From positions 32,240 to 96,239 of the forward strand of contig JAFAZE010000085.1 in assembly GCA_019239975.1 (NCBI GenBank): a stretch of 64,000 nucleotides of DNA, given 5' to 3'. Source of the DNA: Streptosporangiaceae bacterium (GTDB lineage: Bacteria > Actinomycetota > Actinomycetes > Streptosporangiales > Streptosporangiaceae). Position 1 is the first letter of the stretch. Each line of letters opens with the position of its first letter. Below are positions 52,307 to 60,871 of this stretch, piece by piece. The notes beneath the pieces are model-generated. The model was not told the origin of the DNA. It did not search any database and saw nothing but the letters and a program-made list of their open reading frames with translations. A program made the translations under genes and the position numbers.

Positions 52307-53215
52307 ATGGCGGTCATCGAGGTGAGCGGGCTCACCAAGCGCTACGGGAGGCAGCCGGTGGTGGACGGGATCTCCTTCGCGGTTGAGCAGGGGGAGATCT
52401 TCGGCGTCCTCGGGCCGAACGGTGCCGGAAAGACCACGGCGGTCGAGTGCATGGAGGGCCTGCGGCGGCATGACTCGGGGCAGGTGCGGGTGCTCGGCCT
52501 CGACCCGCGGTCCGATGGCCGGCGGCTGCGTCAGCGGATAGGCGTGCAGCTTCAGGAGACTCAGCTGCCGGAGCGGATGAAGGTGTGGGAGGCGCTGGAG
52601 CTGTACGCGTCGTTCTACCCGAACCCGGCCGACTGGCGTGAGCTGATGGAGCGCTGGGGCCTGGCCGCCAGGCAGAAGGCGGCCTTCGCCAGTCTGTCCG
52701 GCGGCCAGAAGCAGCGGCTGTTCATCGCGCTCGCCCTCGTCGGGCAGCCGGAGGTGGTGTTCCTCGACGAGCTCACCTCGGGACTCGACCCCGGTGCCCG
52801 GCGCGCCACCTGGGACCTGATCAGGCAGATCAGGGCGCAGGGCGCGACCGTCGTCCTGGTCAGCCACTTCATGGACGAGGTCGAGGAGCTGTGTGACCGC
52901 GTCGCGATCCTCGATCGGGGGCGGATCGCGGCGCTGGACACGCCGGCGGCCCTCGTTGACCGGGCGGGAACCGAGTACCGGCTGCGGTTCCGCCCGGTCG
53001 GCCCCCTGGATGAGGCATCGCTCGCCCTGCTGCCCGGCGTCAGCTCCGTCAAGAGGGACGGAACGCAGGTGGCCGTCACCGGTACCGGCGACTTCGCCGC
53101 CGCGGTGACGGCCGAGCTGGCTCGCCGCCGGGTCCTCGCGGCGGAGCTGCGGATCGACGGCCGCAGCCTCGACACCGCCTACGTCGCGCTGACCGGCCAG
53201 ACGCTGGACACCTGA
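52307..53215 (+). CDS. ABC-2 type exporter, ATP-binding subunit
   Basis: The 302-residue ATPase has Walker A GPNGAGKTT, signature LSGGQKQR, Walker B VVFLDELTSGLDP and the switch His in LVSHFMDE. The C-terminal about 90 residues are the DrrA-like regulatory tail. ATG 52307 has GGAGG just upstream. The permease gene follows 10 bp later and a two-component system follows that, a set typical of antibiotic- or lipid-stress exporters. Confidence 0.9.
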   Translation: MAVIEVSGLTKRYGRQPVVDGISFAVEQGEIFGVLGPNGAGKTTAVECMEGLRRHDSGQVRVLGLDPRSDGRRLRQRIGVQLQETQLPERMKVWEALELYASFYPNPADWRELMERWGLAARQKAAFASLSGGQKQRLFIALALVGQPEVVFLDELTSGLDPGARRATWDLIRQIRAQGATVVLVSHFMDEVEELCDRVAILDRGRIAALDTPAALVDRAGTEYRLRFRPVGPLDEASLALLPGVSSVKRDGTQVAVTGTGDFAAAVTAELARRRVLAAELRIDGRSLDTAYVALTGQTLDT

Positions 53216-53225
53216 GGAGGAAGAC

Positions 53226-53978
53226 ATGGAGGGTTTCGCCAAGTTCGCGTACGTCGAGACCAAGCTGTTCCTGCGCGAGAAGGTCGCGGCCATCGCGGTG
53301 TTCGGCCTGCCGATCGCGCTGGTCATCGGGTTCGGGCTCATCCCGGGGTTCGGCAAGCCGCAGAAGGGGCTGTCCGGCCAGATCGGCACCGAGTTCATCG
53401 CCTCCATCGGGGTGGCGATCGTGCTGGCCACCCTCGGCCTGAACGGCGTACCCATGGTCATCTCGCAGTACCGGGAGCGCGGCATCCTGCGCCGCCTGGG
53501 CGTCACTCCGGTCCGCCCGCTCACGCTGCTGCTCGCGAAGCTCGTGGTCTGGGCGGCCGCGGCGGTGGCGTCGGTGATCTTCCTCGTCGTCGTGACGCGC
53601 TTCGCCTTCCACGTCCCGCTGCCCAGGCGGCTGGGCTGGTTCACGGCATCCTTCCTGCTCGCCATCGCGGCGCTGTTCGCGCTCGGCATGCTCGCCGCGG
53701 CGGCCGCGCCGACGAGCAGGACCGCGATCGGGATCGGCTGGCTGCTGTTCTTCCCGAGCATGCTGCTCGGCGGCGTGTACTTCCCCACCGAGGAGATGTC
53801 GCCGGGCATGCGGCGAGCCGGGGAGTTCACCCCGCTCGGGTCGGCGCTGCACGCGGTGCGCGACACCTGGATGGGACTGAATCCCAGCCCGCTGTACCTG
53901 GGGATAATGGCGGGGTACGCGATCGTCGCGGGGGCCCTGGCGGCACGGTTCTTCCGCTGGGACACCGGCGCGGCGTAG
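53226..53978 (+). CDS. ABC-2 type exporter, permease subunit
   Basis: The 250-residue membrane protein has six predicted hydrophobic segments and the family block ERGILRRLGVTPVRPLTLLLAK, plus GGVYFPTEEMSPGMRRAGEFTPLG near the end. It pairs with the ATPase encoded just upstream to expel a hydrophobic compound. ATG 53226 has GAGGAGGAAG upstream. Confidence 0.9.
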   Translation: MEGFAKFAYVETKLFLREKVAAIAVFGLPIALVIGFGLIPGFGKPQKGLSGQIGTEFIASIGVAIVLATLGLNGVPMVISQYRERGILRRLGVTPVRPLTLLLAKLVVWAAAAVASVIFLVVVTRFAFHVPLPRRLGWFTASFLLAIAALFALGMLAAAAAPTSRTAIGIGWLLFFPSMLLGGVYFPTEEMSPGMRRAGEFTPLGSALHAVRDTWMGLNPSPLYLGIMAGYAIVAGALAARFFRWDTGAA

Positions 53979-53993
53979 GAGAGTGGGCAAGAC

Positions 53994-55298
53994 GTGACGG
54001 TACGCACGCCGGACAGCGGCCTTGTGGCGCTGGAGCCGCGTTATGAGGCGATGACGCGGGTGCTGCCCTTCGTGTTCCTGCCGATCCCGCTGCTCCCGTA
54101 CGCGCTGACGCAGAGCCCGGGCGCGGGGGCTTTCGGGATAACGGCCGCGATCGCCGTGCTGACGGGGGCGTGGTACGCGTGGATGGTGCTCCTGCACCCG
54201 GGCTGGACGCAGCGCCAGTGGCTGATGGGCGTCTACGTGGCGGGCCTCGTATCGCTCATCATGGTGCTCACCATCCGCAGTCCCTGGTTCGCGTTCTTCT
54301 CCTGGGTCGGCCTCATGCACGCGTTCCGCTACCTGGCTGGCGCCTGGCGGTGGGCCGCGTCCGTGCCGGTGGCGCTCTCCATCGGCATGGCCCAGACCGG
54401 GGGCTTCCGCAGGCCGACGGTGGCCTGGGCGCTCATCGTGGTCGTGGTGGCGTGCATCGACCTCGGTCTCATGGGCGGGTTCGGCATGCTCGGGATGCGC
54501 AGCGAGGAACAGAACCAGGCACGCAAGAAGATGATCGCCGAGCTGGCCGCCGCGAACGCCAGCCTGCACGACATGATGGCGGAGAACACCGGGCTGCAGA
54601 CACAGTTGCTCACCCAGGCCAGGGAGGCGGGCATACTGGAGGAGCGGCAGCGGATCGCCCGGGAGATCCACGACACCCTCGCTCAGGGGCTGGCCGGGAT
54701 CATCACACAGCTCGAGGCCGCTGACGGCGGCGGCGCCGAGAAGGGGCGGCGGATAGCCAACGCCAAGCGCCTGGCCAGGGAAAGCCTCACCGAGGCCCGG
54801 CGTTCCGTGCAGGCGCTGCGGCCCGCGGCGCTGGAGGACAACAGGCTCCCCGACGCGCTGACAAAGGTGGCCGAGCGCTGGTCGGCGGCCAGCGGCGTCG
54901 CCGCCGAGGTCGTGGCGACCGGGGCCGCGCGGGCGCTGCACCCGGAGGTCGAGGCGACGCTGCTGCGCGTCACCCAGGAGGCGCTGTCGAATGTGGCCAA
55001 GCACGCGGCGGCGGCACGGGTATGGGTCACGCTGTCCTACATGGAGGACCTGGTGACGCTCGACGTGCGCGACGATGGTGCTGGTTTCGAGCCGGGGGAC
55101 GTTCCTGGTGACGCTCCGGCGGACGCCGGCGGCGGCTTCGGGCTGACGGTCATGCGGCAGCGGGTCCGCCGCCTGGCGGGCAGCCTGGAGGTCGAGTCCG
55201 AGCCGGGCTCCGGCACGGTCATCTCCGCGAGCCTGCCCGCTATCCCGCTGGCTCCCGGCTGTCCGGACGAGGAAGGCGGGGCGGAGGAACGCCGGTGA
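53994..55298 (+). CDS. Sensor histidine kinase, HisKA_3 (NarL-partner) type
   Basis: The 434-residue protein has about five N-terminal membrane helices with almost no external domain, so it probably senses the membrane itself. A coiled segment leads to the phosphoacceptor His226 in REIHDTLAQGLAG and a C-terminal ATPase domain (LSNVAKHAAAARVWV, DDGAGFEPG, GGFGLTVMRQRV, GSGTVISASLP). GTG 53994 has GGAGAG 10 bp upstream. The stop overlaps the response-regulator start (GTGA). It probably controls the ABC exporter encoded upstream. Confidence 0.92.
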   Translation: MTVRTPDSGLVALEPRYEAMTRVLPFVFLPIPLLPYALTQSPGAGAFGITAAIAVLTGAWYAWMVLLHPGWTQRQWLMGVYVAGLVSLIMVLTIRSPWFAFFSWVGLMHAFRYLAGAWRWAASVPVALSIGMAQTGGFRRPTVAWALIVVVVACIDLGLMGGFGMLGMRSEEQNQARKKMIAELAAANASLHDMMAENTGLQTQLLTQAREAGILEERQRIAREIHDTLAQGLAGIITQLEAADGGGAEKGRRIANAKRLARESLTEARRSVQALRPAALEDNRLPDALTKVAERWSAASGVAAEVVATGAARALHPEVEATLLRVTQEALSNVAKHAAAARVWVTLSYMEDLVTLDVRDDGAGFEPGDVPGDAPADAGGGFGLTVMRQRVRRLAGSLEVESEPGSGTVISASLPAIPLAPGCPDEEGGAEERR

Positions 55299-55930
55299 CG
55301 ATCAGGCTGCTGATAGCCGACGACCACCCCGTGGTACGCGACGGGCTGCGCGGCATCTTCGAGGCGAGCGGGGAGTTCGAGGTGGTCGGCGAGGCCGGCA
55401 ACGGGCAGGAGGCGGCGGACCGGGCCGCCGCGCTGCGGCCAGACGTGATCCTGATGGACCTGCGGATGCCCGTCCTCGACGGGGTCGGCGCGATCCGGCT
55501 GCTCGCCGAGCGCGGCATCGCCGCGCGGGTGCTGGTGCTGACCACCTACGACACCGACAGCGACGTGGTGCCCGCCATCGAGGCGGGCGCCACCGGGTAC
55601 CTGCTCAAGGACTCCCCGCCGGACGAGCTGCTGCGCGGTGCCCGCGCGGCGGCTCGCGGCGAGGCGGTGCTCTCGCCCTCGGTCGCTACCAGGCTGCTCG
55701 GCCAGGTGCGGACCCCGGCGAAGGAACCCCTCAGCCAGCGGGAACTCGACGTGCTCGGCCTGATCGCGCGCGGCTGCTCGAACCGGGAGGCCGCCGCCCG
55801 CCTGTTCATCAGCGAGGCGACGGTCAAGACCCACGTCCTGCACATCTACGCCAAGCTCGGCGTCAACGACCGCGCCGCCGCCGTCGCGGCGGGTTTCGAG
55901 CGCGGCCTCCTCCCGCGCCCCGTCCCCTAG
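55295..55930 (+). CDS. LuxR/NarL-type response regulator
   Basis: The 211-residue protein has a receiver domain (acidic Asp9-Asp10, phosphoacceptor Asp55 in ILMDLRMP, Lys in YLLKDSPPDEL) and a C-terminal LuxR helix-turn-helix (LSQRELDVLGLIARGCSNREAAARLFISEATVKTH). It is the partner of the kinase with which it overlaps by 4 bp. Confidence 0.94.
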   Translation: MTIRLLIADDHPVVRDGLRGIFEASGEFEVVGEAGNGQEAADRAAALRPDVILMDLRMPVLDGVGAIRLLAERGIAARVLVLTTYDTDSDVVPAIEAGATGYLLKDSPPDELLRGARAAARGEAVLSPSVATRLLGQVRTPAKEPLSQRELDVLGLIARGCSNREAAARLFISEATVKTHVLHIYAKLGVNDRAAAVAAGFERGLLPRPVP

Positions 55931-56000
55931 GCCGCCGGACGCCGGCACCCCCCGGCCGGGCGCCGGCACCCGTGGCCGACCCTGATGAGGACAGAGCGGT

Positions 56001-56057
56001 GGGGCCGCTGGCGCCATCGGCCCCACTGGGCGGGGCCAAATGCGCCATCGGCCCCGC
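56001..56057. repeat. 57-bp nested palindromic element, copy 2
   Basis: It has the same 57-bp length and arm order as the copy at 2874-2930: outer arms GGGGCCGCTGGCGC and GCGCCATCGGCCCC (one mismatch) around GGCCCC...GGGGCC. It differs from copy 1 by scattered substitutions with no indels. It lies in non-coding DNA. Confidence 0.8.
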
Positions 56058-56066
56058 TGGTGGGGG

Positions 56067-56186
56067 CCCGGAGCGGGGTGGTGGCCCGGAGCGGGTGGTG
56101 GGCGCGGAGCGGGGTGGTGGCCCGGAGCGGGCGGTGGGCGCGGAGGCGGTGGGCGCGGAGCGGGGTGGTGGCGCGGAGGCGGTGGG
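56067..56186. repeat. 18/15-bp purine-rich tandem array, seven units
   Basis: Units such as CCCGGAGCGGGGTGGTGG and the shorter CGCGGAGGCGGTGGG follow one another. Unit lengths are 18,18,18,18,15,18,15, all multiples of three although the DNA is not convincingly coding. Confidence 0.85.
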
Positions 56187-56228
56187 CGCGGGGGGAGCCG
56201 CGGTCGCGGCTCACATTCCGCGGTGGCG

Positions 56229-56270
56229 CTGCCGGTACGGAAGGGCCTTCAGGCCCTTCCGTACCGGCAG
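56229..56270 (-). terminator. Perfect 19-bp hairpin containing a stop codon in its loop
   Basis: CTGCCGGTACGGAAGGGCC pairs perfectly with GGCCCTTCCGTACCGGCAG around a 4-base loop. The loop carries the TGA stop (56249-56251) of the minus-strand pyrimidine reductase, and one arm encodes its last residues. It is a strong terminator candidate for both convergent genes. Confidence 0.85.
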
Positions 56271-57043
56271 AAGAGGAAGCCGTCTTCGTGGAGGACGTGT
56301 GCCAGGCGCAGCGGCCGGGCGGTTTCCTCCTCCGTCAGGCCCATGGCGGCGGAGATACGGCCCGGGCCGGGGCCGGCGAGCAGGGGGCTCACGGTCACGC
56401 ACAGCTCGCCGAGCAGGCCGGCCGCGGTCAGGTCGCCGATCAGGTGCGGGCCGCCCTCGCAGAGGATCCGCTGGTACCCGCGAGCGGCCAGGGCGCCGAC
56501 CGCGGTTTCCAGGTCAACCCGGTCCGTGTCGGCGACGATGACGTCGGCGCGCCCGTCAAACGAGGCGACGCGCTCGCCGGGTGCCAGCCCCGAGGTGATC
56601 ACGATCGTGCGCGCGTGCGGCGGCGCGGACGTGAACAGGGGATCCTCGGGATCCAGGTCCAGCCGCCTGGTCACGACCGCGATCGGCGGCGTGGCGGGCC
56701 GTCCGGCCCGCAGCCCGGGCCACGCCTCCTCCAGACCGGCCGGGCGGGCGGGCTTGTAGTGCTCGGCCCGGACGGTGCCCGCGCCGGCGACGACCACGTC
56801 GGCGAGGCCGCGGAGCAGGGCGAAGACGCGGCGATCGCCGGGCGACGAGAGGCCGCCCGACCGCCCGGCGAGGCTCGCGGCGCCGTCCACGCTCATCACC
56901 ATGTTGGCGCGAACCGTGCGGACGCCCTCCGGGTAGGCGTACAGCGCGGCAAGATCGGCATCGCTCAGCTCACCGGCTCCGCCGCCGCCACCGTCGGCTC
57001 CGGCGCCGGCGGGGAGGCCGCCGAGCGGGAAGATCTGCCGCAC
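56249..57043 (-). CDS. RibD C-terminal/dihydrofolate-reductase-like pyrimidine reductase
   Basis: The 264-residue protein matches the RibD reductase family: RANMVMSVDGAASL at the start, GAGTVRAEHYKP, and ILCEGGPHLIGDLTAAGLL near the end. Such enzymes reduce a ribosylamino-pyrimidine with NADPH in riboflavin synthesis, but isolated actinomycete copies have no proven role. GTG 57043 has GGTGGAG upstream and begins 2 bp after the glgX stop, so it is probably co-transcribed. A Gly/Asp linker of repeats precedes the domain. The stop codon lies in the loop of a perfect hairpin. Confidence 0.87.
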   Translation of the reverse strand: MRQIFPLGGLPAGAGADGGGGGAGELSDADLAALYAYPEGVRTVRANMVMSVDGAASLAGRSGGLSSPGDRRVFALLRGLADVVVAGAGTVRAEHYKPARPAGLEEAWPGLRAGRPATPPIAVVTRRLDLDPEDPLFTSAPPHARTIVITSGLAPGERVASFDGRADVIVADTDRVDLETAVGALAARGYQRILCEGGPHLIGDLTAAGLLGELCVTVSPLLAGPGPGRISAAMGLTEEETARPLRLAHVLHEDGFLFCRYGRA

Positions 57044-57045
57044 CG

Positions 57046-59151
57046 CTACTCCACCGACCGCAGCACGGTGACGGCGTGGCCGGCGACGTCGACGTCGCTC
57101 TTCGGCGCCAGCGTGGTCGCCTCGACGATGCCCCGCGGGCTGGTCGTGTCGATCACTACCTCCCAGTCCCCGCAGAGCCTGGTGTCCGGCAGAGTGAACT
57201 TGACCGGCTCGGCGGCCGCGTTGAACAGCAGCAGGAACTTCGAGTCGGTGACCGGGTCGCCGCGCGGGTCGGGCTCCGTGATCGCTTCCCCGTTGAGGAA
57301 GACCGCGACCGACTTGGCGTAGCCTGCCTGCCAGTCCGCCTCGGTCATCTCCTGTCCGCCGGGGGTCAGCCACACCAGGTCGGCGGGGCCGTCGGCCGAC
57401 GGCTGGCCGCGGAAGAACCTGCGGCGGCGGAACACCGGGTGCGCGCGGCGCAGGCCCGCCAGCCGCTCGGTGAACTCCAGCAGGTCCCGCTCGCTGGCCG
57501 CGCGCGCCCAGTCCAGCCAGGACAGCTCGTTGTCCTGGCAGTAGGCGTTGTTGTTCCCGCCCTGCGTGCGGCCCATCTCGTCGCCCGCCAGCAGCATCGG
57601 GATGCCCTGCGCGCAAAACAGCGTGACCAGGAAGTTTCGCTGCTGCCGCATGCGGATTTCGAGGATGGCGGGATCGTCGGCCGGCCCCTCGACGCCGCAG
57701 TTCCAGGAACGGTTGTCGTCGTTGCCGTCCCTGTTGCCCTCGCCGTTCGCCTCGTTGTGCTTGGTGTTGTAGCTGACGAGGTCCGTCAGGGTGAAGCCGT
57801 CGTGACAGGTGACGAAGTTGATCGATGCCACCGGGCGGCGGCCGCTCGTCTCGTACAGGTCGCTGGAGCCGGCGAGCCGCGAGGCGAACTCCGGCAGCGC
57901 CCCGGGGCGCCCGCGCCAGAAGTCGCGGACGGTGTCCCGGTACTTCCCGTTCCACTCCATCCACAGCGGCGGGAAGTTGCCCACCTGGTACCCGCCCTCG
58001 CCGACGTCCCAGGGCTCGGCGATCAGCTTCACCTGGGAGACCACCGGGTCCTGCTGGACGAGGTCGAAGAACGTGGACAGGCGGTCGACGTCGTGCAGCT
58101 CCCTGGCCAGCGCCGACGCCAGGTCGAACCGGAACCCGTCGACGTGCATCTCCAGGATCCAGTACCGCAGCGAGTCCATGACGAGCTGCAGCGAGTGCGG
58201 GTGCCGGGCGTTGAGGCTGTTGCCGCAGCCGGTGTAGTCCAGGTAGCGCCACGGCTCCCTGTCGTCCAGCCGGTAGTACGCCGCGTTGTCGATCCCGCGG
58301 AACGACAGCGTGGGGCCCATGTGGTCGCCTTCGGCGGTGTGGTTGTAGACCACGTCGAGTATGACCTCGATGCCCGCCTCGTGCAGTGCCCTGACCATCG
58401 CCTTGAACTCGCCCACCTGCTCGCCGCGCTGCCCGGCCGAGGAATACCGGTTGTGCGGGGCGAGGAACCCGATCGTGTTGTAGCCCCAGTAGTTGGTCAG
58501 CCCGCGGGCGAGCAGCGCCTGCTCCGGGATGAACTGGTGCACGGGCATGAGCTCGACCGCGGTGACGCCGAGCCGCCGCAGGTGATCGATGACCGCCGGG
58601 TGGGCCAGCCCGGCATAGGTGCCGCGCTGCTGTTCCGGCACGTCCGGGTGGCGCAGGGTCTGGCCGCGGACGTGTGCCTCGTAAATGATCGTCTCGTGGT
58701 ACGGGATGCGCGGCGGCCGGTCGTTGCCCCAGTCGAAGAACGGGTTGATGACCACGTTCTTCGGCATGTACGGGGCGCTGTCGGCCGTGTTCGGCTTTCT
58801 CGGGTCACCCCACGTGTAGTCGAACAGCGCCTCGTCCCAGGTCACCGCGCCCTCCACGGCCTTGCCGTAGGGGTCGAGCAGCAGCTTGGACGGCGAGCAC
58901 CGGAGCCCCGCGCGCGGGTCGTAGGGGCCGTGCACCCGGTACCCGTAGCGCTGGCCCGGGCCGACGGAGGGCAGGTAGCAGTGCCAGACGAACGCGTCGA
59001 CCTCGGTCAGATCGACTCTCGACTCGGCGCCGTTCTCATCGAACAGGCACAGCTCCGCGCGCTCGGCTACCTCGGAGAACAGGGCGAAGTTGGTACCCCA
59101 CCCGTCCCACGTTGCCCCGAGCGGATACGGATCCCCCGGCCAGGACTCCAT
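57046..59151 (-). CDS. glgX: Glycogen debranching enzyme GlgX
   Basis: The 701-residue protein has an N-terminal CBM48 domain (LGATWDGWGTNFALFSEVAE), a GH13 TIM barrel with the nucleophile Asp in DGFRFDLASAL, the acid Glu in KLIAEPWDVGEGG and the third carboxylate in FVTCHDGFTL, and a C-terminal beta domain. It hydrolyses alpha-1,6 branches of glycogen. The ATG at 59151 gives the usual MESWPGDPYPLGATWDG start. A triple repeat upstream may regulate it. Confidence 0.95.
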   Translation of the reverse strand: MESWPGDPYPLGATWDGWGTNFALFSEVAERAELCLFDENGAESRVDLTEVDAFVWHCYLPSVGPGQRYGYRVHGPYDPRAGLRCSPSKLLLDPYGKAVEGAVTWDEALFDYTWGDPRKPNTADSAPYMPKNVVINPFFDWGNDRPPRIPYHETIIYEAHVRGQTLRHPDVPEQQRGTYAGLAHPAVIDHLRRLGVTAVELMPVHQFIPEQALLARGLTNYWGYNTIGFLAPHNRYSSAGQRGEQVGEFKAMVRALHEAGIEVILDVVYNHTAEGDHMGPTLSFRGIDNAAYYRLDDREPWRYLDYTGCGNSLNARHPHSLQLVMDSLRYWILEMHVDGFRFDLASALARELHDVDRLSTFFDLVQQDPVVSQVKLIAEPWDVGEGGYQVGNFPPLWMEWNGKYRDTVRDFWRGRPGALPEFASRLAGSSDLYETSGRRPVASINFVTCHDGFTLTDLVSYNTKHNEANGEGNRDGNDDNRSWNCGVEGPADDPAILEIRMRQQRNFLVTLFCAQGIPMLLAGDEMGRTQGGNNNAYCQDNELSWLDWARAASERDLLEFTERLAGLRRAHPVFRRRRFFRGQPSADGPADLVWLTPGGQEMTEADWQAGYAKSVAVFLNGEAITEPDPRGDPVTDSKFLLLFNAAAEPVKFTLPDTRLCGDWEVVIDTTSPRGIVEATTLAPKSDVDVAGHAVTVLRSVE

Positions 59152-59258
59152 TCGCCTCCTCGCGTGACCCTAGCGTCGCCCTGAGCGCCCGACTCTACCG
59201 CGTAAGGGTATTCGGGTCGGCGCGCTCGCGACGCGTGTCCGCGGCATACGGCGTCCCA

Positions 59259-59317
59259 GTTGAACGGTTTCGGTAACGTTGAACGGTTTTGGTAAGTAAC
59301 ATTGAGCGGTTTTGGTA
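59259..59317. repeat. Three copies of TTGARCGGTTTYGGTAA upstream of glgX
   Basis: Copies start at 59259, 59278 and 59301 in the 200-bp gap between glgX and the chelatase gene. On the glgX strand each reads TTACCRAAACCGYTCAA. They may be operators or another local duplication. Confidence 0.7.
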
Positions 59318-59351
59318 AGGGAGTCACCGCCGTTCGTTCGGTATATCTATT

Positions 59352-60161
59352 TCAGATGGCCGCCCGCTGCACTTGCTCAGCCTGGGCCGCGGCGGCCAGG
59401 TAGCGGTCCAGCACAACGTCGGCGACCTCCGGTGCGGCGCCGAGCGCGTCCGAGACGGCGGCGGCGCCCGCGTCCAGCGCCTCGCGGCGGACCCGGTCGG
59501 CGAAGAACCCCGGCGCCAGCAGGTACGTGGCAACGGCAACCGGCCCGGAGGGCGCCAGCGCGCGAACGGCCTCAGCGGGCGTGGGGGACGCCGCGGAGGC
59601 GTACGCCGGGATCACCGCCCGCCAGCCCTCCGCCGCCTGCCACCGGGCGGCGAGACGGGCGATGGTCGCGTTCGCGGCCGGATCGCTGGAACCCGCCGCG
59701 GCCAGCACGACGCTCATGCCGCCGGGGCCGGCGCCGGGGCCGGCGGCGGGGGCACAGCCCGCGTCGCGTATGGCGTCACCGAGCCGGCGCGACAGGGCGC
59801 GCAGCAGCAGCGGATGTGGGCCGAGCGTGCCGCCGTAGCTGATGCGCAGCCGCGGGTGCGCGCGGCGCGCCTCGCCGAGCAGCGCCGGGATGTCGGTCTT
59901 GCTGTGGTAGGCGGCGGTGAGCAGCAGCGGCAGCACGACGACGGGGCCGGTGACGATGGCGCCGAGCACCTGGCCGGGCGACGGCGGCGCGTGCCCCAGG
60001 AATGCCGTCCGCACGTCGAGGTCCGTCAGGCCCCGCGCGGCGGCACGCTCGCGGACCAGTCCCAGCAGGTCGCCGACGCATCCCGCGGCGCGCGGGTCCG
60101 CGCTGCCGTGCGCCACCGCGACCAGCGGCGGCGTCCCCGCGATCAGGCGTGGATGCCGCAT
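59352..60161 (-). CDS. CbiX/SirB-type sirohydrochlorin chelatase
   Basis: The 269-residue protein is built of two CbiX halves. The metal-binding histidines are in VAHGSADPRA and AAYHSKTDIP of the first half; the second half keeps only part of the motif (LAAAGSSDP). It should insert Fe2+ (or Co2+) into sirohydrochlorin, and its place next to cysH and sulfite reductase points to siroheme for that reductase. ATG 60161 overlaps the cysH end by 19 bp. A Gly/Ala/Pro repeat links the halves. Confidence 0.87.
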   Translation of the reverse strand: MRHPRLIAGTPPLVAVAHGSADPRAAGCVGDLLGLVRERAAARGLTDLDVRTAFLGHAPPSPGQVLGAIVTGPVVVLPLLLTAAYHSKTDIPALLGEARRAHPRLRISYGGTLGPHPLLLRALSRRLGDAIRDAGCAPAAGPGAGPGGMSVVLAAAGSSDPAANATIARLAARWQAAEGWRAVIPAYASAASPTPAEAVRALAPSGPVAVATYLLAPGFFADRVRREALDAGAAAVSDALGAAPEVADVVLDRYLAAAAQAEQVQRAAI

Positions 60162-60871
60162 TCCGTCTTGCCCGTCCCGGCCCAGCGGCCGCTGCGCGGG
60201 TCGGCGCCGGGCTCCACCCGGAGCGTGCAGGTGGCGCAGCCGATCGACGGGTACCCGTCGTAGACCAGCGGGTTCACCAGGATGCCCTGCTCGGCGATGT
60301 AGTCGTCGACCTGCTTGGCGGTCCATGTAGCGATCGGGTTGACCTTGACCATCTCCCGGCGGTCGTCCCACTCCACGACGCGCGCCTGGCGGCGCGCCGT
60401 GGTCTCGTCCCGGCGCACGCCGGTGATCCACGCGTCGTAGTTCTTGAGCGTGCGCTCGAGCGGCTCGACCTTGCGCAGGTAGCAGCACAGGTCCGGGTTG
60501 CGCCCGTACAGCCGCGGGCCGAGCTCGGCGTCCTGCTCGGCGACCGTGCGCGACGGGGTGACGTTGATGAGCGTGATCGGGTAGACGGCCTCGACCGCGT
60601 CGCGGGTGCCGACCGTCTCGGCGAAGTGGTACCCGGTGTCAAGGAACACCACGTCGATGCCGGGCTTGATGGCCGCCGCGAGGTTGATGATCACGGCGTC
60701 GGTCATCGACGAGGTGACACAGATGCGGTCGCCGAACGTGTCGGTGGCCCAGCGGATGACGTCCTCGGCGGAGGCGTCCTCCAGTTCCTCCGCTGCTTGC
60801 TCGGCGAGGCTGCGCATGTGCTCTGGGTCCTCCACGGTTGTCCGTCGGTCGCACTCGGCTGCCATGCTCAC
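60143..60871 (-). CDS. cysH: Adenylylsulfate (APS/PAPS) reductase
   Basis: The 242-residue thiol-dependent reductase forms sulfite from activated sulfate. The nucleotide loop is VTSSMTDAVI, the C-terminal catalytic cysteine is in KTECGIHA, and the Cys-Cys and Cys-x-x-Cys pairs (LCCYLRK, GCATC) that hold a [4Fe-4S] cluster are present, which indicates the APS-using type. GTG 60871 overlaps the zinc-ribbon stop (GTGA); ATG 60865 is an alternative. ATP sulfurylase genes are not in the window. Confidence 0.94.
   Translation of the reverse strand: MSMAAECDRRTTVEDPEHMRSLAEQAAEELEDASAEDVIRWATDTFGDRICVTSSMTDAVIINLAAAIKPGIDVVFLDTGYHFAETVGTRDAVEAVYPITLINVTPSRTVAEQDAELGPRLYGRNPDLCCYLRKVEPLERTLKNYDAWITGVRRDETTARRQARVVEWDDRREMVKVNPIATWTAKQVDDYIAEQGILVNPLVYDGYPSIGCATCTLRVEPGADPRSGRWAGTGKTECGIHA

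Larger units (their letters stand above)
55931..56248. other. 318-bp repeat-filled gap between convergent genes
   Basis: No real gene is supported, although repeats keep one plus-strand frame open. It contains the second 57-bp palindrome, a purine-rich 18/15-bp tandem array and half of a long hairpin. Confidence 0.7.

Noticed and set aside
56067..56186. Tandem array considered as a CRISPR
   Set aside because: Units are contiguous with no unique spacers and lengths of 15-18 bp; no cas genes in the window.
55972..56541. Plus-strand frame over the repeat-rich gap with Pro-Glu-Arg-Gly repeats
   Set aside because: Kept open by 18/15-bp repeats and then runs antisense into the pyrimidine reductase; no ribosome binding site or conserved domain.
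57076..59184. 702-codon plus-strand frame opposite glgX
   Set aside because: Shadow of GlgX; no start context or domain.
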